NCBI RefSeq assembly: GCF_003060965.1
Contig: NZ_QAII01000087.1
Coordinates: 7,417 to 40,170, forward strand
Direction of reading: 5' to 3'
Length of the DNA: 32,754 nt
Source of the DNA: Caulobacter sp. HMWF025
GTDB taxonomy: Bacteria; Pseudomonadota; Alphaproteobacteria; Caulobacterales; Caulobacteraceae
Positions 25,111 through 31,420 of the stretch are shown piece after piece. The position numbers and the translations under genes are program-made. How positions within the stretch are numbered: position 1 is the first letter of the stretch; every line of letters starts with the position of its first letter. The notes under the pieces are model-generated. The model was given only the letters and a program-made list of their open reading frames with translations, made no database searches and was not told the origin of the DNA.

Positions 25111-25755
25111 ATGACGAACCCGGGAGGCCAGCGGCAGGTCTATATTGTCGATGACGACGCGCTGATGCGCGACGTGATCGCTGCCCATTTTCCGCCAGCG
25201 GAGTTTTCCGTGGAAACCTTTGGCGCGGCGCGTGACCTTTTGAGGCGCCTGCCGGCCGATGCGGTCGGTTGCGTCGTAACCGACGTACGCATGTCGCCCA
25301 TGGACGGCGTGGCTTTGACAGAGGCCCTTCGTGCGCAGGCTCCGAAGATCACGGTAGTGGTTGTCACAGCGCATGCCAACGTGGCGCTGGCCGTTAGCGC
25401 CATGAAGGCCGGCGCGCGCGACTTCTTTGAAAAAACCGAAGACCTTGCTCGCTTGGTCGATGCCGTCCGCTCGCTCAACGATCCCCCGCCGGAGGATCCC
25501 GCGACGGCCGCCGAGAGAGACAGGGTCAGGCAGCGGCTGCAGTCCCTGACCGCAAGAGAGTTGGAAATCCTTGTGGAAATCGGTCAGGGGCGCACCGGAC
25601 GCCAGATTTCTGACGGGCTGGGCATCAGCGCACGGACTGTGGAAGCCCACCGCAGGGCACTCATGTTGAAGATGGGTGCGGCAAGGCTGGGTCATCTGGT
25701 GCGGATGGCGACCCTGTGCGGTTTGGACTCGCGACCGTTCGGTGCCGAGGGCTAG
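25111..25755 (+). CDS. FixJ-like response regulator with LuxR-type DNA-binding domain
   Basis: A 214-residue transcription factor, the only DNA-binding regulator in the island. Receiver over about 9-125: VDDD acidic site, phospho-acceptor D58 in CVVTDVRMSPMDG, T86 in VVTAHAN, and K108 in DFFEKTED. The AVSAMKAGARDFFEK stretch is typical of the FixJ/StyR group, but the proline that normally follows the lysine is Thr. The LuxR-type helix-turn-helix over about 145-205 reads SLTARELEILVEIGQGRTGR then ISARTVEAHR. It stands alone on the plus strand, divergent from the receiver-HPt unit and convergent with the next receiver. Its stop shares CTAG with that gene's stop. It is the likely transcription output of the relay. 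Confidence 0.93.
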   Translation: MTNPGGQRQVYIVDDDALMRDVIAAHFPPAEFSVETFGAARDLLRRLPADAVGCVVTDVRMSPMDGVALTEALRAQAPKITVVVVTAHANVALAVSAMKAGARDFFEKTEDLARLVDAVRSLNDPPPEDPATAAERDRVRQRLQSLTARELEILVEIGQGRTGRQISDGLGISARTVEAHRRALMLKMGAARLGHLVRMATLCGLDSRPFGAEG

Positions 25756-26216
25756 CACGACAGGATGACCGGATCCTTTTGCCCCGGCGGCGGACGGCGC
25801 CTGAGCATGCGCGCAACGCGCGACAGGAGCTGAGCGTCCTCGAAGGGCTTTGCCAGGAAATCTCTGGCGCCGAGCTCCATCGCTCTGCGCACCTCCATCG
25901 GCGTATTGCGCGCTGTGACCATCATAACGGGCAAACTGGCGAAGCTCGGCGTTTTGCGCAGGTGGCGCAGCACGCCAAGGCCATCAAGTCGCGGCATGCC
26001 GATATCCAATACGACGGCAGCCGGCCGCGACGCGTAGATGCCTTCGAGCGCCGCCCATCCGTCCCGGGCCTGCACCGTATGATAACCTGCAAGATCAAGC
26101 CGGGTGGTAATCAGGTCGAGGATCGCGCGATCATCATCAGCCACGAAGATCCTGGACGGGCTGCGATCAGGCTGGCGCAAGTTCAGCCTCCTGCTCAAAA
26201 ACAGCCGATAGTGCAA
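25752..26216 (-). CDS. Single-domain response regulator downstream of hybrid kinase
   Basis: A receiver of 154 residues from ATG 26216. Seen: ADDD at 26-29, phospho-acceptor D71 in VVLDIGMPRLDG, T101 in VMMVTARN, and K123 in DFLAKPFED. The basic N-terminal 20 residues before RIFVADDD are not part of a receiver. They are encoded inside the 3' end of the hybrid kinase gene (50-base overlap); TTG 26180 is an alternative start that shortens the overlap to 14 bases. Either way it is coupled to the kinase, and is a likely phospho-acceptor. Its TAG stop overlaps the stop of the convergent FixJ-like gene within one CTAG. Confidence 0.88.
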   Translation of the reverse strand: MHYRLFLSRRLNLRQPDRSPSRIFVADDDRAILDLITTRLDLAGYHTVQARDGWAALEGIYASRPAAVVLDIGMPRLDGLGVLRHLRKTPSFASLPVMMVTARNTPMEVRRAMELGARDFLAKPFEDAQLLSRVARMLRRRPPPGQKDPVILSC

Positions 26217-28950
26217 GCAAGAGCGCGGCTGGGTCGATAGGCTTGGAGATCAAGCCATCGAATAGAGCCGTGTCCAAGGGGCTGGTAACGTCGGCGGAGA
26301 AGGCCAGAATGGGAACTTCCGCATTGGCGCCGCCGCCATGGCGGATCTCGCTCGCCGTCGCAGGACCGTCTAGCCCGGGCATTCGCAGATCCAACAGGAT
26401 CGCATCAAAGGGTGCGCCTGAGGCTATATCCAGGGCGGATTGTCCATCACATGCCGTCGTGACTTCGACGCCCAGCTCTCGGAGTACTGCCCCGACCAGA
26501 TCAAGGTTGGCGGTGTTGTCGTCGGCGACCAGCACTCTGCAGCCGACCGGAAGCGCCCTGGCGGCTTCGGCATCTTCAGGCAGGACGATCATTGCGGCTC
26601 TTGGCGCCGGAATCGAGAAGTGAAAATGCGCGCCGTGGCCGACTTCGCTTGTCAGGCCGATCTCACCGCCCATAGCCGCAACAAGGCCCTTGCAGATCGC
26701 CAGGCCCAAACCCGTGCCGCCATGCGAACGTGTTGCCGACGCGTCGACCTGCGAAAAGCGCTGGAAAAGCTTGGCCTGCAACTCTGGCGCAATCCCTGCC
26801 CCCGTATCGATGACGGCGACGTAGAGGGCTTCGTCGTGATAGTTTGCCTCAATCCGCACTTCGCCGGCCTCAGTGAACTTCACGGCATTTCCGACCAGAT
26901 TGAGCAGCACCTGGCGTAGGCGATCCGCATCCAGAATCACGGTGTCGGGTAAGCCCTCGGCAACGTCCAACCGCATAGCCAGGCCCTTCTCTTCAGCCTG
27001 AACGCCGAAGAGTTCTACGGTTTGGCTCAGGACCGCCAAAGGGCTGGCTGGCTGGCGCTTGACCTCGATTTGCCCGGCCTCGAGCTTTGAAAAATCGAGG
27101 ATATCGTTGACCGTTGCGAGCAGCGCCGCGCCTGCATTCATCACACGATCCACGAAGCGGCGCGTGTTGGTCGACAGTTCGGGCTGTTCCTTGATCAGGC
27201 GGCTAAAGCCCAGGACCGAGGTCAGAGGCGTTCGTAACTCATGGCTCATATTGGCGAGGAAGTCGGTCTTGGCGGCCGCCGACGCCTCAGCGGCGGCACG
27301 GGCCTCGATGATGTCAGTGATGTCGATAACGGTTCCCAGAACCGCCCTGCGAGCCCCATCCGGGCCCATTTCAATGATCGAGCTGCCGCGCAGGTGGCGA
27401 ACAACCCCGTCCCGACGGATGATCCTGAAAACGGTGTCGAGTTCCGGCTCGCCGGTCTTGAGCCGGCGAGCGAACCGCGCCAGTTCCCCGGCCTTTTCGT
27501 CTGGATGGAGTTGGGCGAGGAGATCATCCGCCACCAGCGCTTGGTCGACCCCTGTCCCGTAAATCTCGTACATCTTAGGCGACAGGAAAAGATGGTTTGT
27601 CGCCAAATCGACCCGCCAGTAGCCAACCCCGGCGATGTCCTCGGCCAGAAGCGCTCTTTGGGCCTGCTCGCGCGCCTGATCGCGGGCGACAAGGGTCTCG
27701 GCTTCGAGCGCCTTTCGCTCTCTGATGTCACGAGACACACCCAGAACTGACGCCTGCTCTTCGGTCCCATTTCGAATGGAGCGCAGGTTTGTCTCAACCC
27801 AGACATAGTGACCCAGCTTGTGTCGTGAGCGATGCTGGACCGTCGCCTCGGCCTGACCCTGAGCCAGGGCTGAAAAGGCTGCCCTGACGGTTTGCTGATC
27901 GTCGGGGTGAAGGAATTCGGCCGCGCTCATCCCTTTCGCTTCGCCTGAGGCGTATCCAAGTAGCCTTTCGAGGGCCGGCGAGGAATAAAGCCCCCCGCCT
28001 TGCCGGTCATAGAGGACGATCACATCGCCGGCGTTGTCGGCGAGCAGGCGATAGCGGGCCTCGCTTATGCGCGCGCGATCGAGGCGAGTTTGATGCTCGC
28101 TGACGTCCTGAAAGAGCCCAAACAGGGCGACAGGCTCGCCGAGCACTCCAAGCTCGCAGACGGCTTTTGACATGACATGACGGATTTCACCGTCGGGACG
28201 CTGAAGGCGCAGCTGAAACCGAAAGCCGGTTCTACTCGCTATGGCCTCCGCGATGTGATGCTCGACGGTTTCGCGATCTTCGGGATGATAGAATTGCAGG
28301 GCGTCGCCCAGATTGGGATCAAACGCGTCACGGCTAACGCCGTGGATAGCGTAAACCGCATCAGACCAGTCGACCTTGCCGCTGGTTATGTCGAGGTGCC
28401 AGTGACCCACCCCGGACATGGTCTCGGCCATGCGCAGAAGCGTTTGTTTTTCCTCCACTTGCCGCACCACTTGTCCCAACATGAGTTCGTCGACGACGAC
28501 CTGTGCGAGTTGGCGCAGACGTCGCTGATCGCGTTCAGACGGCGTCGGACGGGGTTTGGTGTCGATAACGCAGAGCGTCCCGAGGTTGAAGCCGTCAGCG
28601 GTCGTGAGCGTGGCGCCCATATAGAACCGGATATCAGGCGCTTGGGTCACCAGTGCATTGGCCGCGAAACGCGGGTCCAAGGTAGCGTCCTCAACCACCA
28701 TGACCGCACTAGGCCCCATCTCAAGCGCATGGGCGCAGAAGGCCAACGAGCGGTCGGTTGAGCAGGCCTCAAGGCCGACGCGCGACTTGAACCATTGCCG
28801 GTGATCGTCGACGAGGGAAACCAGGGCGATCGGCGCATCGAATAGATCGCTCGCGAGCGCGGTGAGCCGGTCGAACCGCGCTTCTGGCGCCGTGTCCATC
28901 ACGCCTAATGCCCGCAGGGCTTCCAGGCGCGCTGTCTCGTCCAAAGCCAC
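26167..28950 (-). CDS. Hybrid sensor histidine kinase: GAF, three PAS, HisKA, HATPase, REC
   Basis: A soluble 927-residue hybrid kinase with no membrane helix or signal peptide, so it senses a cytoplasmic cue. Domains in order, numbered from GTG 28950: GAF about 17-155, PAS 171-289, PAS 291-414, PAS 431-551, HisKA with phospho-acceptor H570 in NMSHELRTPL, HATPase 674-784 with the N box NLVGNAVKF, DTGAGI and GGTGLGLAI, and a C-terminal receiver 804-924 with D854 in ILLDLRMPGLDG. GTG 28950 is preferred because AAGGGA precedes it by 5 bases; TTG at 28983 would add 11 residues. Its own receiver implies a relay through an HPt, and the only one here is at 23827-24129. It follows another receiver gene by 68 bases. 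Confidence 0.93.
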   Translation of the reverse strand: MALDETARLEALRALGVMDTAPEARFDRLTALASDLFDAPIALVSLVDDHRQWFKSRVGLEACSTDRSLAFCAHALEMGPSAVMVVEDATLDPRFAANALVTQAPDIRFYMGATLTTADGFNLGTLCVIDTKPRPTPSERDQRRLRQLAQVVVDELMLGQVVRQVEEKQTLLRMAETMSGVGHWHLDITSGKVDWSDAVYAIHGVSRDAFDPNLGDALQFYHPEDRETVEHHIAEAIASRTGFRFQLRLQRPDGEIRHVMSKAVCELGVLGEPVALFGLFQDVSEHQTRLDRARISEARYRLLADNAGDVIVLYDRQGGGLYSSPALERLLGYASGEAKGMSAAEFLHPDDQQTVRAAFSALAQGQAEATVQHRSRHKLGHYVWVETNLRSIRNGTEEQASVLGVSRDIRERKALEAETLVARDQAREQAQRALLAEDIAGVGYWRVDLATNHLFLSPKMYEIYGTGVDQALVADDLLAQLHPDEKAGELARFARRLKTGEPELDTVFRIIRRDGVVRHLRGSSIIEMGPDGARRAVLGTVIDITDIIEARAAAEASAAAKTDFLANMSHELRTPLTSVLGFSRLIKEQPELSTNTRRFVDRVMNAGAALLATVNDILDFSKLEAGQIEVKRQPASPLAVLSQTVELFGVQAEEKGLAMRLDVAEGLPDTVILDADRLRQVLLNLVGNAVKFTEAGEVRIEANYHDEALYVAVIDTGAGIAPELQAKLFQRFSQVDASATRSHGGTGLGLAICKGLVAAMGGEIGLTSEVGHGAHFHFSIPAPRAAMIVLPEDAEAARALPVGCRVLVADDNTANLDLVGAVLRELGVEVTTACDGQSALDIASGAPFDAILLDLRMPGLDGPATASEIRHGGGANAEVPILAFSADVTSPLDTALFDGLISKPIDPAALLLALSAVFEQEAELAPA

Positions 28951-29018
28951 AACCTTCCCTTTTCGGCCCAATCCTCCGCACAAGGTCGCGCCTTAAGGTT
29001 AATACTGGCCTACGACAA

Positions 29019-29546
29019 TTAGCCGCGATGAGGATGGGACAATCCGACGCGATCAGATACCCTCGCCCGCCTCAGTCGCGTGATGTCATCAAGCCAGACA
29101 ACATCCGAGCTTGTCATCAAATCGGCGACAACGCCGGCAAATCCAACAGCTGAGATGGGCTTGCAGAGATAGCCACGGGCGCCCAGGTCTCGGGCCCTGA
29201 CGATGGGTTCGATTGCATTATCGGCTGTTAGCATCACGATCGGAACCCTTGACCAATCAGACCGGTGCTTAAGGGCCTCGAGAACCGTCATGCCGGGCAG
29301 GTCCGGAAGCCCCAGATCGAGCAGTACGAGATCTGGCGGCGTCCGAAAGACCTTGTCCAATCCGCCCTGGCCGCTCATGGCCCCAATCAGCTCATAGGCT
29401 GGGGGCGAAAGAACCTGCGTCAGGATCTCGAGCATCAGCGGATCATCGTCGATGGCGAAGATCGTCTTGGGCAACTTCAGCCTCGCGCTAGGCGTTTGAG
29501 CATTGGTAAGGTCCTCTGTGTTTATGCTTAACGCCAAGGCCATCAT
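29019..29546 (-). CDS. Single-domain response regulator upstream of hybrid kinase
   Basis: A 175-residue receiver. Seen: IDDD at 32-35, phospho-acceptor D77 in LVLLDLGLPDLPG, T107 in VMLTADN, and K129 in YLCKPISA. A 27-residue N-terminal extension and a 30-residue basic C-terminal tail (ending SHPHRG) do not match a known domain. Start ATG 29546 or 29543. It reads into the hybrid kinase with a 68-base gap, so receiver, kinase and receiver probably form one transcription unit. LGLPDLPG rather than the common M-P-x-MDG loop places it in the variant group often seen in plant- and light-associated regulators; the role is unknown. Confidence 0.88.
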   Translation of the reverse strand: MMALALSINTEDLTNAQTPSARLKLPKTIFAIDDDPLMLEILTQVLSPPAYELIGAMSGQGGLDKVFRTPPDLVLLDLGLPDLPGMTVLEALKHRSDWSRVPIVMLTADNAIEPIVRARDLGARGYLCKPISAVGFAGVVADLMTSSDVVWLDDITRLRRARVSDRVGLSHPHRG

Positions 29547-29805
29547 CGGTCACTGCGTCATTGCGCCTATGGCGTCAGGATCGAACCGGGCTGCAGGCCA
29601 CCTGGGCCTGCGCGAGAAAGGCCCCGGCCTCTGAATGCGGCTAATCACAATGGCGGAGCGCCACCTGAAGAGGTGATCACTGCGGGCCGGCTTTGCGACA
29701 ATTTGCCGCCCATTATGGCTAATGAATTAGGTTAAATTACCTATAGCCTTGAAGGGAAATCGCTTGTTATGGAATAATGTTATCTGAAGCCAAGGCCTTA
29801 GACCT
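29547..29805. promoter_or_regulatory. Divergent promoter region with a 7-bp hairpin
   Basis: Gap of 259 bases between two divergent receiver genes. GCAGGCC (29593-29599) and GGCCTGC (29605-29611) form a perfect 7-bp inverted repeat with a five-base spacer and no T-tract. The right part (29700-29800) is strongly AT-rich and includes AGGTTAAATTACCT at about 29729-29742, so it is the likely promoter of the plus-strand receiver. No gene seen. Confidence 0.45.
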
Positions 29806-30210
29806 ATGCGAGCTTTATATATCGATGACGATAAAATACTGCTTGAGTTGGTTTCCATCAGTTTCGAGATAGATTTTGAGTCTATTGTTCGAGTGACATC
29901 CGATACGAATGAAGCCATTCGCCTCATTCGCGACGAAAAATATGATGTCATTTTGCTCGACGCGGTAATGCCAGGCATCTGTGCGGCAGATCTCATTGCC
30001 CAGCTAAAGGCGACCAGCAATAATCCGCCGCCGATCATTTACATTACTGGCTTGGCGCTCGAGCGCCAACAAGCAAGCCTAATGGAAACCGGCGCCATCG
30101 GCGTCATTACCAAACCCTTCGATCCTTTCCGCCTTCCCCGCCTTGTCCGCCAGTTGATCGATGCCACGGTGGCGAGCGATGACGCGCAAGATGCAGCGCA
30201 GGCGGCCTGA
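29806..30210 (+). CDS. Single-domain response regulator, AT-rich paralogue
   Basis: A 134-residue receiver. Seen: IDDD at 6-9, phospho-acceptor D52 in VILLDAVMPG, T81 in IIYITGL, and K103 in VITKPFDP. D52, T81 and K103 fall on the same residue numbers as in the receiver at 24119-24493, and both keep ALxxxxxxLxxxGA before the lysine, so the two are paralogues. Codon use is far more AT-rich than in the rest of the island over the first 60 codons. It is the last gene before the second att copy. Weak AAGG ribosome site 10 bases before ATG 29806. The last 15 residues are an Asp/Ala-rich tail. Confidence 0.9.
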   Translation: MRALYIDDDKILLELVSISFEIDFESIVRVTSDTNEAIRLIRDEKYDVILLDAVMPGICAADLIAQLKATSNNPPPIIYITGLALERQQASLMETGAIGVITKPFDPFRLPRLVRQLIDATVASDDAQDAAQAA

Positions 30211-30395
30211 AAGCGGCCGTTCCCAAGGTCGCCTAAGAGTCATGTTCAGTCGAGGCGTTGGCCTTGCCTAGCCCCCCGGTGATCCTGTGCGCCAGATGCC
30301 GCTGCCTTCTGAACGGCACACCCAGCTGGGCCCCACGCACGCCCAAGCTTTCAGGCCTTTCAGCCCAGCGCTCGTCGATGTCCTAGTGGAAGTGG

Positions 30396-30440
30396 TGGTG
30401 CCGCTTAGGTGACTCGAACACCTGACCCCATCATTACGAA
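30396..30440 (-). repeat. Displaced 3' end of tRNA-Thr(CGT), att-site copy 2
   Basis: Identical over 45/45 bases to the 3' end of the intact tRNA at 31306-31350, then unrelated. Shares GTGGTGGT just outside the tRNA end with copy 1 (30392 and 23153), which the intact tRNA lacks, so copies 1 and 2 share slightly more flank. It separates the two tandem insertions. Confidence 0.92.
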
Positions 30441-30526
30441 CAAGTAGGCTGTGTAGGCGGCATATTAACGTACTTATGACTGTTGGATTGTTCGATAAGG
30501 TGCGATTTTGTTATGGGTGATGTAAA

Positions 30527-30784
30527 ATGCTGAAAGCGATTAATGTTGTTCTGGCTATCGTCGGGTTGACTATGGCTTGGCTTCTCGTCTCATTTGAAAA
30601 AAATCTTACGATTAGGGCTATTCATAATCCGACATCGATGTATCCACTTCCGCACGACACGCACGGCGGAGTTGTTTACATAAGCCAGGGCGAGCACAAC
30701 ATAATCATATGCGGGTGGATTGCGACAGCTGCTCTGGTCGCTGGACAGTTATTACTCAACTATCTGAAATCGAAACGTAAGTGA
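30527..30784 (+). CDS. Small two-helix membrane protein (85 aa), unknown
   Basis: Not recognised. ATG 30527 gives 85 residues with a hydrophobic helix near 5-22 (VVLAIVGLTMAWLLVSF), a polar loop with several His (HDTHGGVVYISQGEHN), a second helix near 60-78 and a basic tail KSKRK. Both ends are probably in the cytoplasm. AT-rich codons differ from the chromosome, fitting horizontal origin. GGGTGA upstream is a possible ribosome site. Confidence 0.55.
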   Translation: MLKAINVVLAIVGLTMAWLLVSFEKNLTIRAIHNPTSMYPLPHDTHGGVVYISQGEHNIIICGWIATAALVAGQLLLNYLKSKRK

Positions 30785-30850
30785 TGGCTTCGTTTGAAGT
30801 TGCATTTGCTTGCTTAAGGCGTCGTACGCATCTGCGGTGAGGATGTGCCT

Positions 30851-30985
30851 GTGATCCGCTACGCCAATCGCCCGCTACGGCGCCTTGTGGTGGCGCGCTC
30901 CGCGATCGGCTCCGCTAGCGCCGTGGTTTTGTCGATAATCGCATTGGGTGTAGCCTGGCCTTGGATCGAAAGGGCCTTCCCATGA
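30851..30985 (+). CDS. Possible micro-protein with one membrane helix (44 aa)
   Basis: GTG 30851 is preceded 6 bases upstream by GAGG (30839-30842). The 44-residue product has a basic N-terminus (RYANRPLRRLVVAR) and one hydrophobic helix (SAVVLSIIALGVAWPWI), an inner-membrane topology with the N-terminus inside. Its TGA stop overlaps the next ATG. Too short to identify; small membrane proteins of this form are common on plasmids and phages. Confidence 0.35.
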   Translation: MIRYANRPLRRLVVARSAIGSASAVVLSIIALGVAWPWIERAFP

Positions 30986-31092
30986 CGCCTTCGCAGACCA
31001 CGCCCACACCTCAGCCTAGCGACCTGCTGGTCGCCGCCATCGAGTCGCAGACGGTGGCGTCAGCCGAGCGATGGACTTGTCTGCTTTCATAG
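30982..31092 (+). CDS. Possible micro-ORF coupled to preceding one (36 aa)
   Basis: ATG 30982 overlaps the previous stop as ATGA. The 36-residue frame starts MTPSQTTPTPQPSDLLVAAIE and ends at TAG 31090, with a Pro/Thr-rich start. No family recognised. It may be the truncated front of a longer gene lost by deletion. Support is only the coupled start and the plausible composition. Confidence 0.28.
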   Translation: MTPSQTTPTPQPSDLLVAAIESQTVASAERWTCLLS

Positions 31093-31305
31093 CCTCTTGA
31101 AGTGAAGCTTCGGCTTTCTTTGATCCGCCCGTAGCCCGCTCAGACCGCTCATCATTGAAGTAGCTGGCCTTCAGCGTCCTCGCGGATCACCGAATCGCGC
31201 GCCATGTAGCCGGCGGGTTTGAGGGCTGCGTTGTGGATCCTACATCACCCAAGATGGCGGGTGCCCGCCCGATCCGAGGCTTAACACTATGATTTTAAAG
31301 GAAAA

Positions 31306-31381
31306 TGGTGCCGCTTAGGTGACTCGAACACCTGACCCCATCATTACGAATGATGTGCTCTACCAGCTGAGCTAAAGCGGC
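31306..31381 (-). tRNA. tRNA-Thr(CGT)
   Basis: A complete cloverleaf can be drawn on the minus strand: acceptor GCCGCTT/AAGCGGC, D arm GCTC...GAGC, anticodon stem CATCA/TGATG around loop TTCGTAA (anticodon CGT, reads ACG), and T arm AGGTG-TTCGAGT-CACCT. Discriminator A and an encoded CCA end are present (31306-31309). It is the integration target for the DNA on its left: its 3' 45 bases recur at 30396 and 23157. Confidence 0.96.
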
Positions 31382-31420
31382 CCACGTCGTGTCGGGCGGG
31401 GCCCGAACGCGAAGAGGGGC

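Larger units (their letters stand above)
23157..30395. mobile_element. Tandem genomic island 1: signal-transduction cargo bounded by tRNA-Thr att copies
   Basis: About 7.2 kb bounded by tRNA-Thr 3' fragments at 23157-23201 and 30396-30440, in the same orientation as the intact tRNA. This is the pattern left by tyrosine-recombinase elements that insert into tRNA 3' ends. Contents: a possible truncated gene next to the left boundary, an HPt protein, five single receivers, one FixJ-like regulator and one hybrid kinase. Base and codon use are less GC-rich than outside, most clearly at 29700-30200. No integrase, excisionase or mobility gene is visible, so it would be a cis-mobilisable or decayed island. 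Confidence 0.75.
30396..31305. mobile_element. Tandem genomic island 2: about 0.9 kb remnant between att copy 2 and intact tRNA-Thr
   Basis: Bounded on the left by att copy 2 and on the right by the tRNA whose 3' end matches it. It holds an AT-rich two-helix membrane protein, two coupled micro-ORFs, and about 210 bases (31093-31305) in which I see no gene apart from a GGCGGG/CCCGCC hairpin near 31257-31270. No recombinase is seen. The size suggests a deleted remnant of a larger element. Confidence 0.65.

Noticed and set aside
29575-29612. T-arm-like GGTTCGATCC on the minus strand
   Set aside because: Flanking bases do not pair into a T stem and no acceptor stem or anticodon arm can be drawn.
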